Notes under the pieces: generated by a model
The model's database searches: none
What the model was told of the DNA's origin: nothing
What the model saw: the letters and a program-made list of their open reading frames with translations, nothing else
DNA from: Pachyseris speciosa
Taxonomy: Eukaryota > Cnidaria > Anthozoa > Scleractinia > Pachyseridae
Direction of reading: 5' to 3'
Length of the DNA stretch: 64,000 bases
Assembly: GCA_016490735.1 (NCBI GenBank)
Contig: JAEMWC010000033.1
Location: forward strand, 1,837,001 to 1,901,000
Part shown: piece by piece, positions 1-10,124 of the stretch
How positions within the stretch are numbered: position 1 is the first letter of the stretch
Layout of the letters: every line of letters starts with the position of its first letter
Translations under genes and position numbers: made by a program

Positions 1-9
1 TTTATATGC

Positions 10-138
10 TTATGAACTTGACGAATTTCGATGGTCTCCATGATTTTTCTTCATTTCGAAAGACTCGTCAGCGTGAAGTGTTGCATCATCCTCTGTCACA
101 GAGATATCTAAAAGCACCAGAAATAAAACGAAAACCAT
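10..138 (-). CDS. Small secreted-peptide-like ORF, left copy
   Basis: A 42-residue ORF begins with a hydrophobic signal-like stretch (MVFVLFLVLLDI) followed by an acidic tail. The same peptide is encoded at 5992-6123 in the inverted duplicate, where DDATLHADESFE is identical. Relative to that copy one base is missing just after the upstream ATG, so only the inner ATG gives the signal-like frame here. The similarity extends well outside the ORF, so it does not by itself prove selection on protein. It could be the first coding exon of a secreted protein continuing outside the window. I do not recognise the family. Confidence 0.35.
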   Translation of the reverse strand: MVFVLFLVLLDISVTEDDATLHADESFEMKKNHGDHRNSSSS

Positions 139-324
139 TTTACATGCATCATGGTTCAAGCAAAGGAAAAAATCAGTTTTAGACAGCATAAGCATAACTC
201 ATCTTACATCCATTTCTACAGAATCGAACGGAAGAAGATTGACAACTGTTCGAATTTCTCTCGATGATTCTACAGGAAGTAACAGAGTCTGGCGACCAAG
301 CCTTGGCTTGATGTAGCGTAGGGA

Positions 325-429
325 TCAGCTTAAGATATTGCCGTCGAGTCTTGTATTCCTAATTATAGAACAGCGACGTTTCTTCACGACAAAAGACTGA
401 ACTTCAACCGATGTAGAGCCAACCGCCAT
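325..429 (-). CDS. 34-residue mini-ORF, left copy
   Basis: The ORF starts MAVGSTSVEVQ, contains the basic motif KKRRCSI and ends NILS-stop. The inverted duplicate at 3416-3520 has an ORF of exactly the same length, start and stop, with several amino-acid changes and no indel. That suggests a real micro-ORF or the first exon of a gene. A longer in-frame extension upstream (to 561) exists only in this copy. Function unknown. Confidence 0.3.
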   Translation of the reverse strand: MAVGSTSVEVQSFVVKKRRCSIIRNTRLDGNILS

Positions 430-469
430 GTTTACCTCGAAAAGGAAACCGCTGACCACCCTCAGAGCT

Positions 470-995
470 GGCTCTTGTGGGTACACGTGTACAAAACCTA
501 ACAAGATGGCACTACGGGTCAGAGAGATGTTATAAACTTGCAGATAGCCCAGGACGTTCAAACGTTATTTGGAGTCATCGTCCCCATGGGATCAGGTAGC
601 TTTATGAATAATAACATTGTGGTAAATGAATTTTGCGTTGACTTTATGCTTCATAACTTATTGACCTAGTCAGGGGTAAACCACAATTTGACTTACTGTA
701 GGGTAAGTAAATTGCTTGCTGGTCGTAATCTTTGGCATGGTCTATTTGCTTTGGTGGTATCAGTTATTCAGTTATTTGTTCACGTTCACCTAAATAAAAA
801 ATATGTATTAGGTTTTACTGATTTGGATTCAACGTATCTTATAAGAAAATTCATTCGAAAACTGTGAAGAGATAGAATAAATAAATCGGCGTCGCAATTT
901 GCCGCCAATTCGTCTTGGCGGTCAGTTACTCTTGTAATTGAATTTGGCACCGGCGTCATGTTGAGTACTGAATACATCCATTTTGCTTACCTTAG
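470..995. other. No gene recognised
   Basis: AT-rich sequence without a credible long ORF, domain or repeat structure that I could detect. The acceptor of the possible exon at 996 lies at its end. Confidence 0.5.
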
Positions 996-1130
996 CTCTC
1001 TGTCACCTGCCGCAAAAAGCATAAAAAGAAAGTAGATGAAAACGAGTCTTCGCTAGGACCGCAACAAGTAGTAGAAAGTACACAGTTCCAAGATACGCCA
1101 GTTGTTGTTGAGAAGAGACAGCTACTGAAG
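996..1130 (+). CDS. Possible internal coding exon (45 codons)
   Basis: A 135-bp stretch is bounded by an acceptor (ttgcttaccttag) and a donor (aag|gtatga), and is open in phase 0 to phase 0. It would encode a polar, lysine-rich peptide with RKKHKKKVDENE near its start and VVEKRQLLK at its end, like a juxtamembrane cytoplasmic tail. No neighbouring exon could be joined to it, and there is no start codon inside. It could equally be chance. A short ORF at 1633-1782 (49 codons, starts MSQHVTPQASD) lies downstream but cannot be linked to it. Confidence 0.3.
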
Positions 1131-2068
1131 GTATGAAAGTGAACGGGATGAAGTCAAGACTCACGTTAAATAAATCAATGCAACCCCTTAGCAGATCGGA
1201 GTGGAAAATTAAGAAAAGAGACAGGATTTGCTGTTGTCTAAGGATTTGTTTTCTTTTTCTGACACCATTTACCCTTTTTACTTTTTCTGTCTGAAAATAA
1301 AGAAAGAATCGGCTAATATGATTTCAAAATGTTGGGTGCAGGATGAATAGGATTACAAAGGTTAAGTGGGTGTAATACAACGTGATCAATTGGAAGAACG
1401 TGTTTGATAACCTGAATTAAAAGTTTTCGTTGAAAAAGATGCGAAAACTAGGATTTTTATGTGTGAGTAAAGTGTATTTTACCTTGCGAATTTTGTCACT
1501 TTTCGAGCGACAGGACAGCTTCATCGTATATCGAAAATCTGAAAATGTAGGACTCGGAATATTAACCTGCCCACATCTACTAGATGAGATAACAAGCTAT
1601 AGCTTATATGTTAAAGAATAAACTTCCCCAAAATGTCGCAACACGTTACTCCACAAGCTAGTGATAATGATAGTGTGTCACTGCAGTGTCGTCAAAGTTC
1701 AATAAGTGCTTATGTAGTTCGAAAGGAAACTTCAAATGTAGCCCAAGTGGTCCTGAACGATGCTTTGGTAAAGAGACTTTAAAGTAATCGAATAACAAAT
1801 GATAACAAGATAATACCGCCTCAGTTGTTCTCAAAATTAATTAAGTGAAGAGGAAAGCAAACTAAGGCAACCGAAAATGTTGAACGCTGGTGAGGTTTAC
1901 AGGCGGACTGCATGAGATAATCTCAAATCTAATTTCAAATCTCAAATAAACAGAAAATGCTTTCAACCCAAAGAAGGAACGGAATGACCTATATCCACAG
2001 CCTCAAAAACAAAATAACAGTCTGTGTTCATAAAGAGATAGATCCTACTGAGAAAGGTTTTGATTCAT
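1131..2068. other. No firm gene; one 49-codon ORF
   Basis: Mostly AT-rich non-coding sequence. The ORF 1633-1782 (MSQHVTPQASDNDSVSLQC at its start) has balanced composition but no recognisable domain and no copy elsewhere in the window. Confidence 0.3.
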
Positions 2069-2602
2069 TTAAAGTGTATACGACACGAAATTTTTTATTT
2101 CATTTTCTGGTAGTTCGACATGTATAAATAACGGTTTGAGCGTTAAAAATCGGCGAAAAAAAAGTTAAATGCCCCTTTTTCGATCAAAATTCGCGCTATT
2201 TTTGCAGCGCGCGGCCAAAACCTCTGTCACGTGACCTTTGTGACGTCAAGTTGTTTGCAAGATTCTCAACATTCTTCTCCACTTTCCATAGGATCATACG
2301 AATTACTTGTATCTGTATCGCTAGACATTTTAATGCGTTCAAAGTCTCCAAACACTGCTAAGCAAGCCAAGTAATTCACGTGTCTTTGCTAACAGCTGAG
2401 TATCATGCAAACAACGTGACGTCACTTACTGGAAAAGTCGTCCCCAGTTCCCGACAAAATTTTAAGATAAAATTTGCCAGTTTTGAAGCCTAAAAATCGC
2501 CGAAAAATGTTTTTTAGACATTTCTAAATCATGAATCCTTTCTTTATGCATATAAACGAAAGAAAAAAGCCAATAAAAAATTTCGTGTCATATACACTTT
2601 AA
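2069..2602. mobile_element. piggyBac-like MITE flanked by TTAA
   Basis: TTAA stands at both 2069-2072 and 2599-2602. Inside lie terminal inverted repeats of 27 bp with one mismatch (left end AGTGTATACGACACGAAA, right end its complement with T for C). The roughly 530-bp body has no transposase ORF but contains several GTGACGTCA-type palindromes. TTAA targets and short inverted repeats are typical of piggyBac and Kolobok families, so this is a non-autonomous derivative of one of them. Confidence 0.75.
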
Positions 2603-2701
2603 GATGCCTTTGGAAATTATGGCCAAAGACATGGCACAAGTTTAATAATTTGCTGAACGCTCATCTTACGCATGCAGCTTTAGCAACGACGACGGCGACG
2701 G

Positions 2702-3386
2702 CAGCGAAAACGTCGTATCAAAATCTAACTTCTCGTTTTTGTAACGCTTTCGCTATTATTGCAATTTGTTTAACTTGGAAAATACTTGCGAACTATTCAG
2801 AGACTAAATTTTGAAGAACGGCGTTCAAGTAAGGGAAAAGAAAGAAAACTTTTCAGTCATGCACTCACGTTCTCGAGAAAACCAAAAATTTGGTGAATTC
2901 ACGTTGTTGTTTTGCAGAGGACAGCAAAGAAATGTACCAAAATGTAAAACGCACGTGCAGGGCCATTGTTTTTGCTCATTAAGCCTATTGTTTAGTGGCG
3001 TTCTCGTTGCCGTTGTCGTCCTCGTTGCTAAAATCCCCGCGGGAGTTTAAGAAACGAGGACGGGAACGTCAACCCAAACATCAAAAACCAATAGGTTTAA
3101 TTAGCGAAAACAATCGCTCTGCGAGTGCGTTTTACATTTCGGTACATTTCTTTGCCGTCCTCTGCAAAACAACAACGTGAAATGACCAAATTTTAGGTTT
3201 TGGCGAGAACGTGAGCACATGATGCAAACTTTTCTTTCTTTTTCTTTACTTTAACACCGTTCATAGAAATTTAGTCCCTGGATAGTTCGCCGAAATTTAA
3301 CAAATTGAACACATTGGAATAATCGCGAAAGTGCTGCAATAATTTGCTGCAATAACGAGAAGATATGTTTTGAAATGACGTTTTCG
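2702..3386. mobile_element. Foldback (long hairpin) MITE
   Basis: The left half (2702-3040) and the reverse complement of the right half (3045-3386) match almost end to end, giving arms of about 340 bp around a short centre near 3040. It sits exactly at the outer edge of the right arm of the inverted duplication. It has no coding capacity. The short ORFs inside it arise from the palindrome. Confidence 0.8.
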
Positions 3387-3555
3387 TGGTCAGCGGTTTC
3401 CTTTTTGAGGTAAACATGGCGGTTGGCTCTACATCGGTTGATGTTCAGTCATCTGTCGTGAAGAAACGTCGCTGTTCTATAGTTGGGAAGGCAAGAGTCG
3501 ACGTCAATATCTTAAGCTAATCTCTACGCTACATTAAGCCAAAGCTTAGGCGGCA
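3387..3555 (+). repeat. Right arm of the inverted duplication, first half
   Basis: Matches the minus strand of roughly 290-462. It stops abruptly at GGCAGACA, where LINE sequence begins, and resumes at 5862. Confidence 0.8.
3416..3520 (+). CDS. 34-residue mini-ORF, right copy
   Basis: Same start, length and stop as the ORF at 325-429, beginning MAVGSTSVDVQSSVVKKRR and ending VNILS-stop. All differences from the other copy are substitutions. A reading frame kept open in both arms hints at function but does not prove it; the whole arm is well conserved. Confidence 0.3.
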   Translation: MAVGSTSVDVQSSVVKKRRCSIVGKARVDVNILS

Positions 3556-4812
3556 GACAAGGACTTTTGTTCTCATGGCTGACAGATTATCTTTCAGATC
3601 GAGCTCAATCCTCTGTAGTGAATGGCCAGCAATCAAATGTTGCGAACGTTAGATGTGGTATTCCACAAGGATCAATAATCGGCCCCCCACTGTTTGTACC
3701 GTTTGCCCACAAACGACCTGCCAAGTTCAGTTTCCTCTGGCTCCGAGTTCATGGATGCAGATGACACCACAGTCTATTGTATTGGTCATAATGTGGATAA
3801 TGCTGTGACATCTCTTAACGCAGTATTATTCGTACGTGGATGCTTACGGATAAGCTTAAACTTAACGACGACAAAACTGAGTTGTAACTATCTATAGTTG
3901 CAACTATCTAAAGTAAATATTGATAGCCTCACCGTAGGAAGCATTGACGTTGCTCCTGTCACTTTGGCAAGAAATTTAGGGACATGGTTCGATTCTAATC
4001 TGAATCTCCAGGAACAGATCCACAACGTTTGCAGATCTGGGTTTCTCCATTTATATAATATTCGGCGTATCCGAAAGTATCTGTCACAGGAATCTGCACG
4101 CACTTTGGTCCACGCTCTTGTTATAGGTCGTATTGATTACTGCAACAGCCTTCTATTTGATCTACCCTCTGTTCATCTACTTAAATTGCAACGCTTGCAG
4201 AATGCAGCTGCTCGGCATATATCTAATGTTCCTCGGTACAGCCACATAACACCTATACTGTGTTCGTTACATTGGCTCCCTGTGAAATTTCGTATTGATT
4301 TTAAATACTTCTTCTTACTTTTAAAGCTATCTATGGTCACGCACCTGGTTACTTGACTGATCTGATTGCTATTAAAGAACAGCCGCGCTATCATCTTCGT
4401 TCAGCTAGCGGTTTTTTCTTAAAGTATCCCAGTTTAAAACTGCAAAAAGACTTTAGGGGATCGTGCTTTTTCATCTGCGGCCCCTAATTTATGGAACAAT
4501 CTGCCCCTTCATATCCGCCTTGAGGACAATTTTGAGCGTTTTAAATCCTTACTTAAAACGCATCTTTTTAGAGTATCTTTTGATATGTAATGTTTTCAAC
4601 CTACTATGTAATATATTTAGTGTTTTACTTAATTTTTAGCGTTGTCTACTTTTAGCCTTAATTATTATGCTCATTTTAGCTTTTGTTTTTACTTACTTTT
4701 AATATTTAAGCTCAGTTGTTACGCGCTCTTGATCATATTTGCATGGAAGGGGCACGTTATAAATTTTTAATTATTATTATTATTATTATTATTATTTAAT
4801 TATTATTATTAT
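3556..4812 (+). pseudogene. Non-LTR retrotransposon (CR1/L2-like) 3' end, decayed reverse transcriptase
   Basis: Reverse transcriptase pieces lie in order on the plus strand. The GIPQGSIIGPPLF block is near 3660-3700, and a damaged catalytic box (DADDTTVY, usually YADDT) is near 3755-3780. The C-terminal region of 3898-4356 follows, with its typical VHALVIGRIDYCNSLL and LQRLQNAAARHI motifs. A further frame to about 4590 encodes NNLPLHIRLEDNFERFKSLL. Frames are broken several times and the 5' part is missing, as expected for a truncated copy. It ends in an (ATT)n tail at about 4769-4812, typical of this LINE group. It abuts the next LINE fragment directly. Confidence 0.85.
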
Positions 4813-5861
4813 CAGATTTAAACAGGTGGTGCCAAGATAACTCGTTAACTCCCTACTCGGGAAAGTGCGAAGCAATGTTACTGATGAAAAAACCAATGAT
4901 CGGGCCTCTAAACTCGGTGAACATTGGGCAGGATCGAATCGAGTGGGTTAATCATACTCGTCTCCTAGGCATAAAAATTGACGACAGACTCTCTTGGTCA
5001 CAACACCTTACAGACGTAGAGAAGAGTTTCGTAAACAAACTGAACCTCATAAAGAGGAGTTCTTTCCTAGGAAGAAAAACTTTACTGGATGTGTACTATA
5101 AAGTTATATTGCCTGCAGTTTTATATGGCCTTATCGAGGAGGAGCCGCTAATGCAGAACAGTTAAACTCCTTGGAAATACTTCACCGTAGGGCAGCAAGG
5201 ATGATCTACCATCTGCCCTACGATATGACATCAGCTGATGTTTACCGGCATTCCAAGTGGAGTACTTTAAGTCACATGTATAAGCTTCGAGTGATTAAAT
5301 TATTTTACAAGGTATTTAGTGACGGAGCTCCCCACGCATTATCTTACTTAGTGAACAGATCTTGTGCTGCTTACGACTTAAGACGGAGTAACAGGATCAT
5401 AGTACCACGCTTCAATTGGTACTTCCTTAAAAGCTCCATTAGCCATAGAGGTGCAATCTTATGGAACGCTGTCTGCACGTACTACACCGGCTCCCAATTT
5501 ATGGCTTTTTATCGTAACGTGAAGAAGGATAGTTATATCAAGGACCTTGATTTTAGTGCGCAGTCAGTTCAGTCGATTCCTAGACTTTCTCAAGATTTTA
5601 AGTGCTTTTAGATTTAGCCGGATTTTTTGACTCTTACTGTCATAGTCATTTGTTTAAAGTTGAGTCTGTATTTACCTAATTTAAATCCTATTATCACATT
5701 ATTCTTATTAATCTTTTAACATTATTCTTAAGAAATAATTCAGTTTTAACATGTTTTTATCTGATTTTTAATTTGTATTCCTATCCTATATACACGACCC
5801 CACAAGCATATGCTTTAAACTTTCATCGTGTTTAAATAAAGGATATGTATGTATGTATGTT
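4813..5861 (+). pseudogene. Second LINE 3' fragment with (ATGT)n tail
   Basis: In-frame from 4814 as SDLNRWCQDNSLTPYSGKCE, continuing through RLLGIKIDDRLSWSQHL to 5165, then after a small deletion near 5140 as LEILHRRAARMIYHLPYDM to 5611. These are C-terminal reverse-transcriptase and tail motifs of a CR1-like LINE. The 3' untranslated part has AATAAA and ends in tandem ATGT at 5838-5861. The same type of tail ends the LINE at 55665-57182, so both probably belong to one family. Together with the preceding fragment it separates the two halves of a duplication arm. Confidence 0.85.
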
Positions 5862-6123
5862 ATTTCTTGTGGAATCATCGAGAGAAATTCGAACAGTTGT
5901 CAATATTCTTCTGTTCGATTCTGTAGAAATGAATTTAAGATGAGTTATACTCATGCCGTCCAAAACTAATCTTGTTTTCTTTGCTTGAACCATGATGCAT
6001 GTAAAATGGTTATTCGTTTTATTTCTGGTGCTTTTAGATATCCCTGTGAGAGAGGATGATGCAACACTTCACGCTGACGAGTCTTTCGAAATGGAGGAAA
6101 AACATGTAGACCATCGAAATTGA
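5862..6123 (+). repeat. Right arm of the inverted duplication, second half
   Basis: Resumes the match to the minus strand of roughly 10-290. The join TGTTATTTCTTG corresponds to TGTTACTTCCTG in the unbroken left arm, so the LINE insertion point is visible to within a few bases. Confidence 0.8.
5992..6123 (+). CDS. Small secreted-peptide-like ORF, right copy
   Basis: A 43-residue ORF starts MMHVKWLFVLFLVLLDI, a plausible signal peptide, in a good start context (ACCATGATG). It ends with an acidic tail and stop at 6121-6123. The tail is nearly identical to the left copy at 10-138. The next exon, if any, is not evident. No known family recognised. Confidence 0.35.
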   Translation: MMHVKWLFVLFLVLLDIPVREDDATLHADESFEMEEKHVDHRN

Positions 6124-8420
6124 TCAAATTCACAGGCGTATAAATATTTCACCAAGGAGATACCGCAAGGTTTCTTCCTGTAGTTACATTTTCTAGTGTA
6201 TGTAATTTTAGGTTGTGTTGGCGTAAGTTAAACAGAACGCCTCACTTTCTCAAAATTACAGTTTGAATTTGATCCATTTTGGCGTGTTTCATCGGGCCGT
6301 ACGATAAGGGTGTCGTTGATGTACCACCAGTGGCTCGATTCGACTTTAATGTTCACAGAATTCGGTTTGGTACATTACGAAGACATGTTTTAAGTAATCG
6401 TGTATTTTTTTGTGTGAAGAGATTGTTGGTTCTTGAAAAAATGCTCATTAAATCTACGTGTTGGTAATGGCCTTCACGGGCCTTCACTCGGGTGAACCGA
6501 GAATTCCCTTAAACACGAAGAATTGAAAAGATCTGATCGAAAGGATTGTGGTTTTAGTATAAGTATATGACTGTCTTGCAACACACAAGAAATGAGCGAA
6601 ATCTATTTTACAAACCAGATCGACCGGACCGCTCTTACAGAGAAAGCCTCTTAAACTTTTCTGCCGGTTGGTACGACAAATTAAATTTTCAAATAAAATT
6701 TTATACCAACAGATTTCTTTACTTTACAGGCGCAACATGTGGTCGATTTCCGGTGGCAGGTCGAAGTACAAGTATTCTCAAAATGCTATAAAACCGGTAT
6801 TTTATTTTTCACTCCACTTTTTTTGAAATTTTCATCTATGATATTAATGTAAAAGTACATGTAGTGGCACCTCAACAATCTTGAAGCAAAATTAGGAATA
6901 CTGATTAGGACACCTTACTTACTCTGTAACTGATTTCCACGGCGGCCATGTTGGTCATCCCTTCAATATGGCGGATCCATGCTAAGTGTTGTAATTTTCG
7001 GTAAAATCATTTTCGCCATAACCTTATTCTGACGAGTACTACACAGTAGTTTAAGCCATGATCAGTTATTCCAAGTCAAATATTCTGACTAATTTGCTCG
7101 GGATCTTTCATTTCAATTACACTTCGACTGGGGAGCTACTGCCATAAACAGGCCTTTAACAATTGCATAATCACAAATAAAAAACGAGACGGCATCTATA
7201 AACAAGTTCTAACCTATTGAAGACGTCTTTATTCTCTAGCACTTACCATGCAAATCCCTCAGATCTCAGTGATTCAGTCCTTCCGCAATGAGTTACGTCG
7301 GCTCAGATTTACAACAGGAAAGTATAAAATCTGGTTACGTGCTTAATAATAAACGTTCTCCTGACCATCGAGTTTTCCCGGAACTATTGTTGAATTCGGT
7401 TTTCTCGGAAAATAGAAAGCATTACGTCTTTGTGTTTTGATGAACCGCGGACTTTAGTATGTATGAATACGTCAATGCTTCGATGTGACCACTTATGTTA
7501 AGAATTCCTTTATCTGTGACGCAACGTTTTTTTTTTTAATATCTTCAAAGGCTTCCCGGAATTCACTTCAGAGAACGGAATATTTCTCAGAAAAGTGTAA
7601 ATATGAATGAACAAGTGCCCCGGTTTAACAACTAACCAGTCATTTTCTTGTTTGTTATTACCACATGCAATATAAATAGTCAAAATATGAGAGGCTGATG
7701 TTTTCAAATATATTATTTCGATTTGTCAGATTAGTACGACGCACTTTGAACCAGTTTGTAAAATGCAACATATTAAAATAATAATAATATAAAATCAATG
7801 TAGTTGGTGAGAAACGTAACAGTTTTGATTTGAAGCCAGCTTATTTGGATATACTAAATTTAGCTTTCTCAAGATTACTAGACAATGGCCTCAGGGAATC
7901 ACAGGTCACGACATGTCCTTTCACAGAAATTAGCTTTTTTTTCTGAGAATTCATTTGCATTTTGTTCACATCCGTTCCTAAGGAATTCAATAGATCACCA
8001 AAAATTCCAAACGCCCCCGCGCATGGAAATCGATACAGGCACTGCCGGAAGAAGTCGAGTTTTATACCATAAGAAACATAGTATAGCTGAAAAATACTCT
8101 AATTAATTTTGAAAGTGCAATTCAGTTTTGTACGATATCGTAATAAGGCCTAATATAGTAGAAAATATTTGTACCGTTACTGATCATTGCTTCTCAATGA
8201 GAACTGTCTTTCGTGATTGTCGAATATCGGTTATTCCGTCTGCACCAAAACAATTGTTGAAGAAATTTCTGTTGCATGGCTCACTGCGCGAGAAACAAAA
8301 GAAAATATGTCATTTAAAACAAATTAAAATTAATTGTGTTATTTTAAAAGGTGAAACCGGATGGCATTGTAAGCAGTCTATGGATGCTTCTTAAAGTTTG
8401 CGATTAACATTAAACCTAGA
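6124..8420. other. No gene recognised
   Basis: Several ORFs of 60-90 codons (for example 8128-8394) have no domain, no signal peptide and no splice context. CATGTTGGTCATC and CAATATGGCGGATCC near 6950-6980 are ordinary in this genome type. I see no repeats with clear ends here. Confidence 0.5.
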
Positions 8421-8431
8421 CACAACGCAAT

Positions 8432-8482
8432 CCATCTAGATCTCCTTTCTCATCCTTGGAAGTTAAGCAAGTTCGCCGACGT
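8432..8482 (+). ncRNA. 5S rRNA-like fragment (possible SINE3 head)
   Basis: The stretch GATCTC...ATCCTTGGAAGTTAAGCA resembles the internal promoter region of metazoan 5S rRNA, where GATCTC, TCTGATC, GGAAG and TAAGCA follow in the same order. It is degenerate and short. It could be a relic of a 5S-derived SINE into which the adjacent PLE inserted, or chance. I judged it from memory of the 5S consensus, without alignment. Confidence 0.25.
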
Positions 8483-8554
8483 TGGAGCCGGGGTTAAGAT
8501 TATTTCCCTCCATATATATATACAAATATAAGAAGGAAAGTATTACTAGTTACT

Positions 8555-8602
8555 CGAGTTTCACGCTCAAGGTGATCATCAGACTGAGGTTGTCTACGAG
8601 AA
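8555..8602 (-). ncRNA. Hammerhead-ribozyme-like motif in PLE 3' end
   Basis: Read on the minus strand the order is AGT, CTGATGA, a weak stem II, GAAA, then the palindromic stem III ACTCGAGT and A, followed by ACT pairing with the first AGT. Core boxes CTGATGA and GAAA are exact. Stem II pairs poorly, so activity is doubtful. Hammerhead motifs with tiny palindromic stem III are established in PLEs. Confidence 0.5.
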
Positions 8603-8626
8603 GATATCATTTATAAGTGTTCAAAT

Positions 8627-9475
8627 TTAGGAACGGTTGGAGCGACGCTTCTTGTGAATGGTTGCCATGAAAAACTTGTTTTCGGGGCGGCATTTTGTTA
8701 CCAGCTCAGATTTCTTGTTTAATAGAAAGGCGTTTTTTGCGGTCAAGATGCAAAGTTTTTCAGATAAACACAGGTTGCAGCGAGAGGGATTGCCTTTGTA
8801 CGCTCTTGCCCTTTTTATGATGCGCCAGTTGATTGTGTAGTCGATGTTTCCATCCTTTAAGTCCCAGATGTGCTTTGAAAGTACAGTGTCATGTAAGTGT
8901 TTTCTGTCTTTGAAAGAAAGCTTGTGGTTGTTGTACCGTGTTTTGAATTCGTTTTCTGTCATGCCAATGTACCGGAAGTTGTTGTGACAGTAGCTTCGTA
9001 GATAATGTTGCTGGTTAGACACGCACCGTCAAGAGGGCAAAGGTTTTTGTTTCTACAATTGCATTTCTTCTCACTAGAGGTCTCGTTGTTTTCATTCAGG
9101 ATCTTCTGATTGTGGCTTTTTATTATGTTAGCCATGTTTGTAGTGCAGCTGTAGCTGACCTTGAGGTTGTTTCTATTGAATATTTTGTGGAACTTGTGTG
9201 ACTTTGGGAAATGCTTGCCGACCAGGCAAAGGAATGATTTAGCGATGTTCGTTCGAACATTCTGGCTATATGGTGGGTTAAACCATATGATGTTTCTTGA
9301 CCTGTTTCTGGATTTTGCTCTTCCTTGGTCTTGATTTTCAACATAATGGATATGTTCATTGTACCCGCTGGATTTCAGGGCATTGTTGTACAACTGTGAG
9401 GGTTTATCGAACTCGTTTTGGTCGCAGGACAAACCCGATACCCTAGTGCCTATGGATGTTGGAATTTGCCTATTA
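8627..9475 (-). pseudogene. PLE reverse transcriptase C-terminus plus GIY-YIG endonuclease
   Basis: From the 5' side the protein shows RVSGLSCDQNEF, the thumb motif IIWFNPPYSQNVRTNIAKSF, and HFPKSHKFHKIFNRNNLKVS with YSCTTNM. A cysteine-rich linker follows (CNCRNKNLCPLDGAC), then the endonuclease start IIYEATV. After a frameshift near 8960-9020 it continues YIGMTENEFKTRYNNHKLSF and HIWDLKDGNIDYTINWRI, ending near LLNKKSELVTKCR. The GIY-YIG core is recognisable but split across the frameshift, and the fingers and palm of the reverse transcriptase are missing, so this copy is dead. Confidence 0.88.
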
Positions 9476-9540
9476 AACAAGAAATCTGAGCTGGTAACAA
9501 AATGCCGCCAAGAAAACACGTTTTACATGGCAACCATTCA
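9462..9540 (+). repeat. Inverted copy of the PLE 3' coding end
   Basis: The plus strand here reads LLNKKSELVTKCRQENTF and MATIHN, matching the minus-strand end of the PLE at about 8640-8720. It forms a terminal inverted repeat of about 75 bp around the element. Confidence 0.8.
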
Positions 9541-9628
9541 CAACCATTTCGGTCTGCAAATTCTTGCATTGAGCACTCCTAGGATAAGTGAAGCAATTCT
9601 ACTTTTGTTTCTTAGTTTATGTATCGGT

Positions 9629-9685
9629 ATGTATGTATGTATGTATGTATGTATGTATGTATGTATGTATGTATGTATATATATA
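9629..9685. repeat. (GTAT)n microsatellite
   Basis: About 13 tandem GTAT units ending in TATATATA. No gene overlaps it. Confidence 0.95.
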
Positions 9686-10024
9686 GAAATTCGTGTCCTA
9701 ACAAGTTGCAACAATACGAATCAAAGGCTCCTGTGAGCTAGCTCATGGATGCATCTTAATTGCGACATGCATTTGACAAGTAATGGTTGAGGTCACACTT
9801 AGGCATTTTTTACCATAGTAAAGTGAAGTTTACAATGGTAAACAATTTCAAGTGTGATCGCTCATTTTCACTTTGCTATGGTAAATGTACATTTGGTTTG
9901 TAGCGATAGCAACGGCGGCAGGATGAAAGTGAAGTTTACTATAGTAAAACGACCTGAAAAAGCATGGTTTATCATGCGTTTATCTAGACTTTGTTTATTT
10001 TATTGACAGCTTCTCATTTTTTTT

Positions 10025-10035
10025 TATATATAAAA
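10025..10035 (+). promoter_or_regulatory. TATA box inside the transposon
   Basis: TATATATAAAA lies about 90 bp before the ATG at 10125, with GC-richer sequence between. A second TATAAAA at 10613-10619 precedes another short ORF, and the sequence after it resembles that after the first, which suggests a diverged duplicate of the promoter region. Confidence 0.45.
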
Positions 10036-10124
10036 CTGCTTTTTAGTACGGCCGGAAAAATTGCGCCATCTCGATTCACGTGCGTGTCTTCTTAAAGTCT
10101 TCGCGAAAGCGTGCACCTCGAAAG

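Larger units (their letters stand above)
1..470. repeat. Left arm of an inverted segmental duplication (cut by window edge)
   Basis: Read on the minus strand, this segment matches the plus strand at 3387-3555 and again at 5862-6123 with only scattered differences. The two halves of the right arm are contiguous here, so this copy shows the arrangement before the LINE insertion. It contains two short ORFs that are also kept in the other arm. The duplicate may continue beyond base 1. Confidence 0.8.
8510..9545 (-). mobile_element. Penelope-like retroelement (PLE) copy, 5'-truncated
   Basis: The minus strand encodes the reverse-transcriptase C-terminus followed by a GIY-YIG endonuclease, the defining layout of endonuclease-bearing PLEs. 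The 3' untranslated end at about 8510-8630 carries a hammerhead-like motif. At the opposite side, 9462-9540 repeats the element's own 3' coding end in inverted orientation. Rearranged or inverted terminal fragments are well known in this group. TA-rich sequence lies just outside (8510-8530) and a (GTAT)n tract follows at 9629. Confidence 0.85.

Noticed and set aside
2811..3180. ORFs of 60-80 codons
   Set aside because: They are produced by the arms of a foldback MITE.
9359..9736. 125-codon ORF on the plus strand containing SELVTKCRQENTF
   Set aside because: It is mostly the antisense of PLE coding sequence plus an inverted PLE end, then runs into (GTAT)n.
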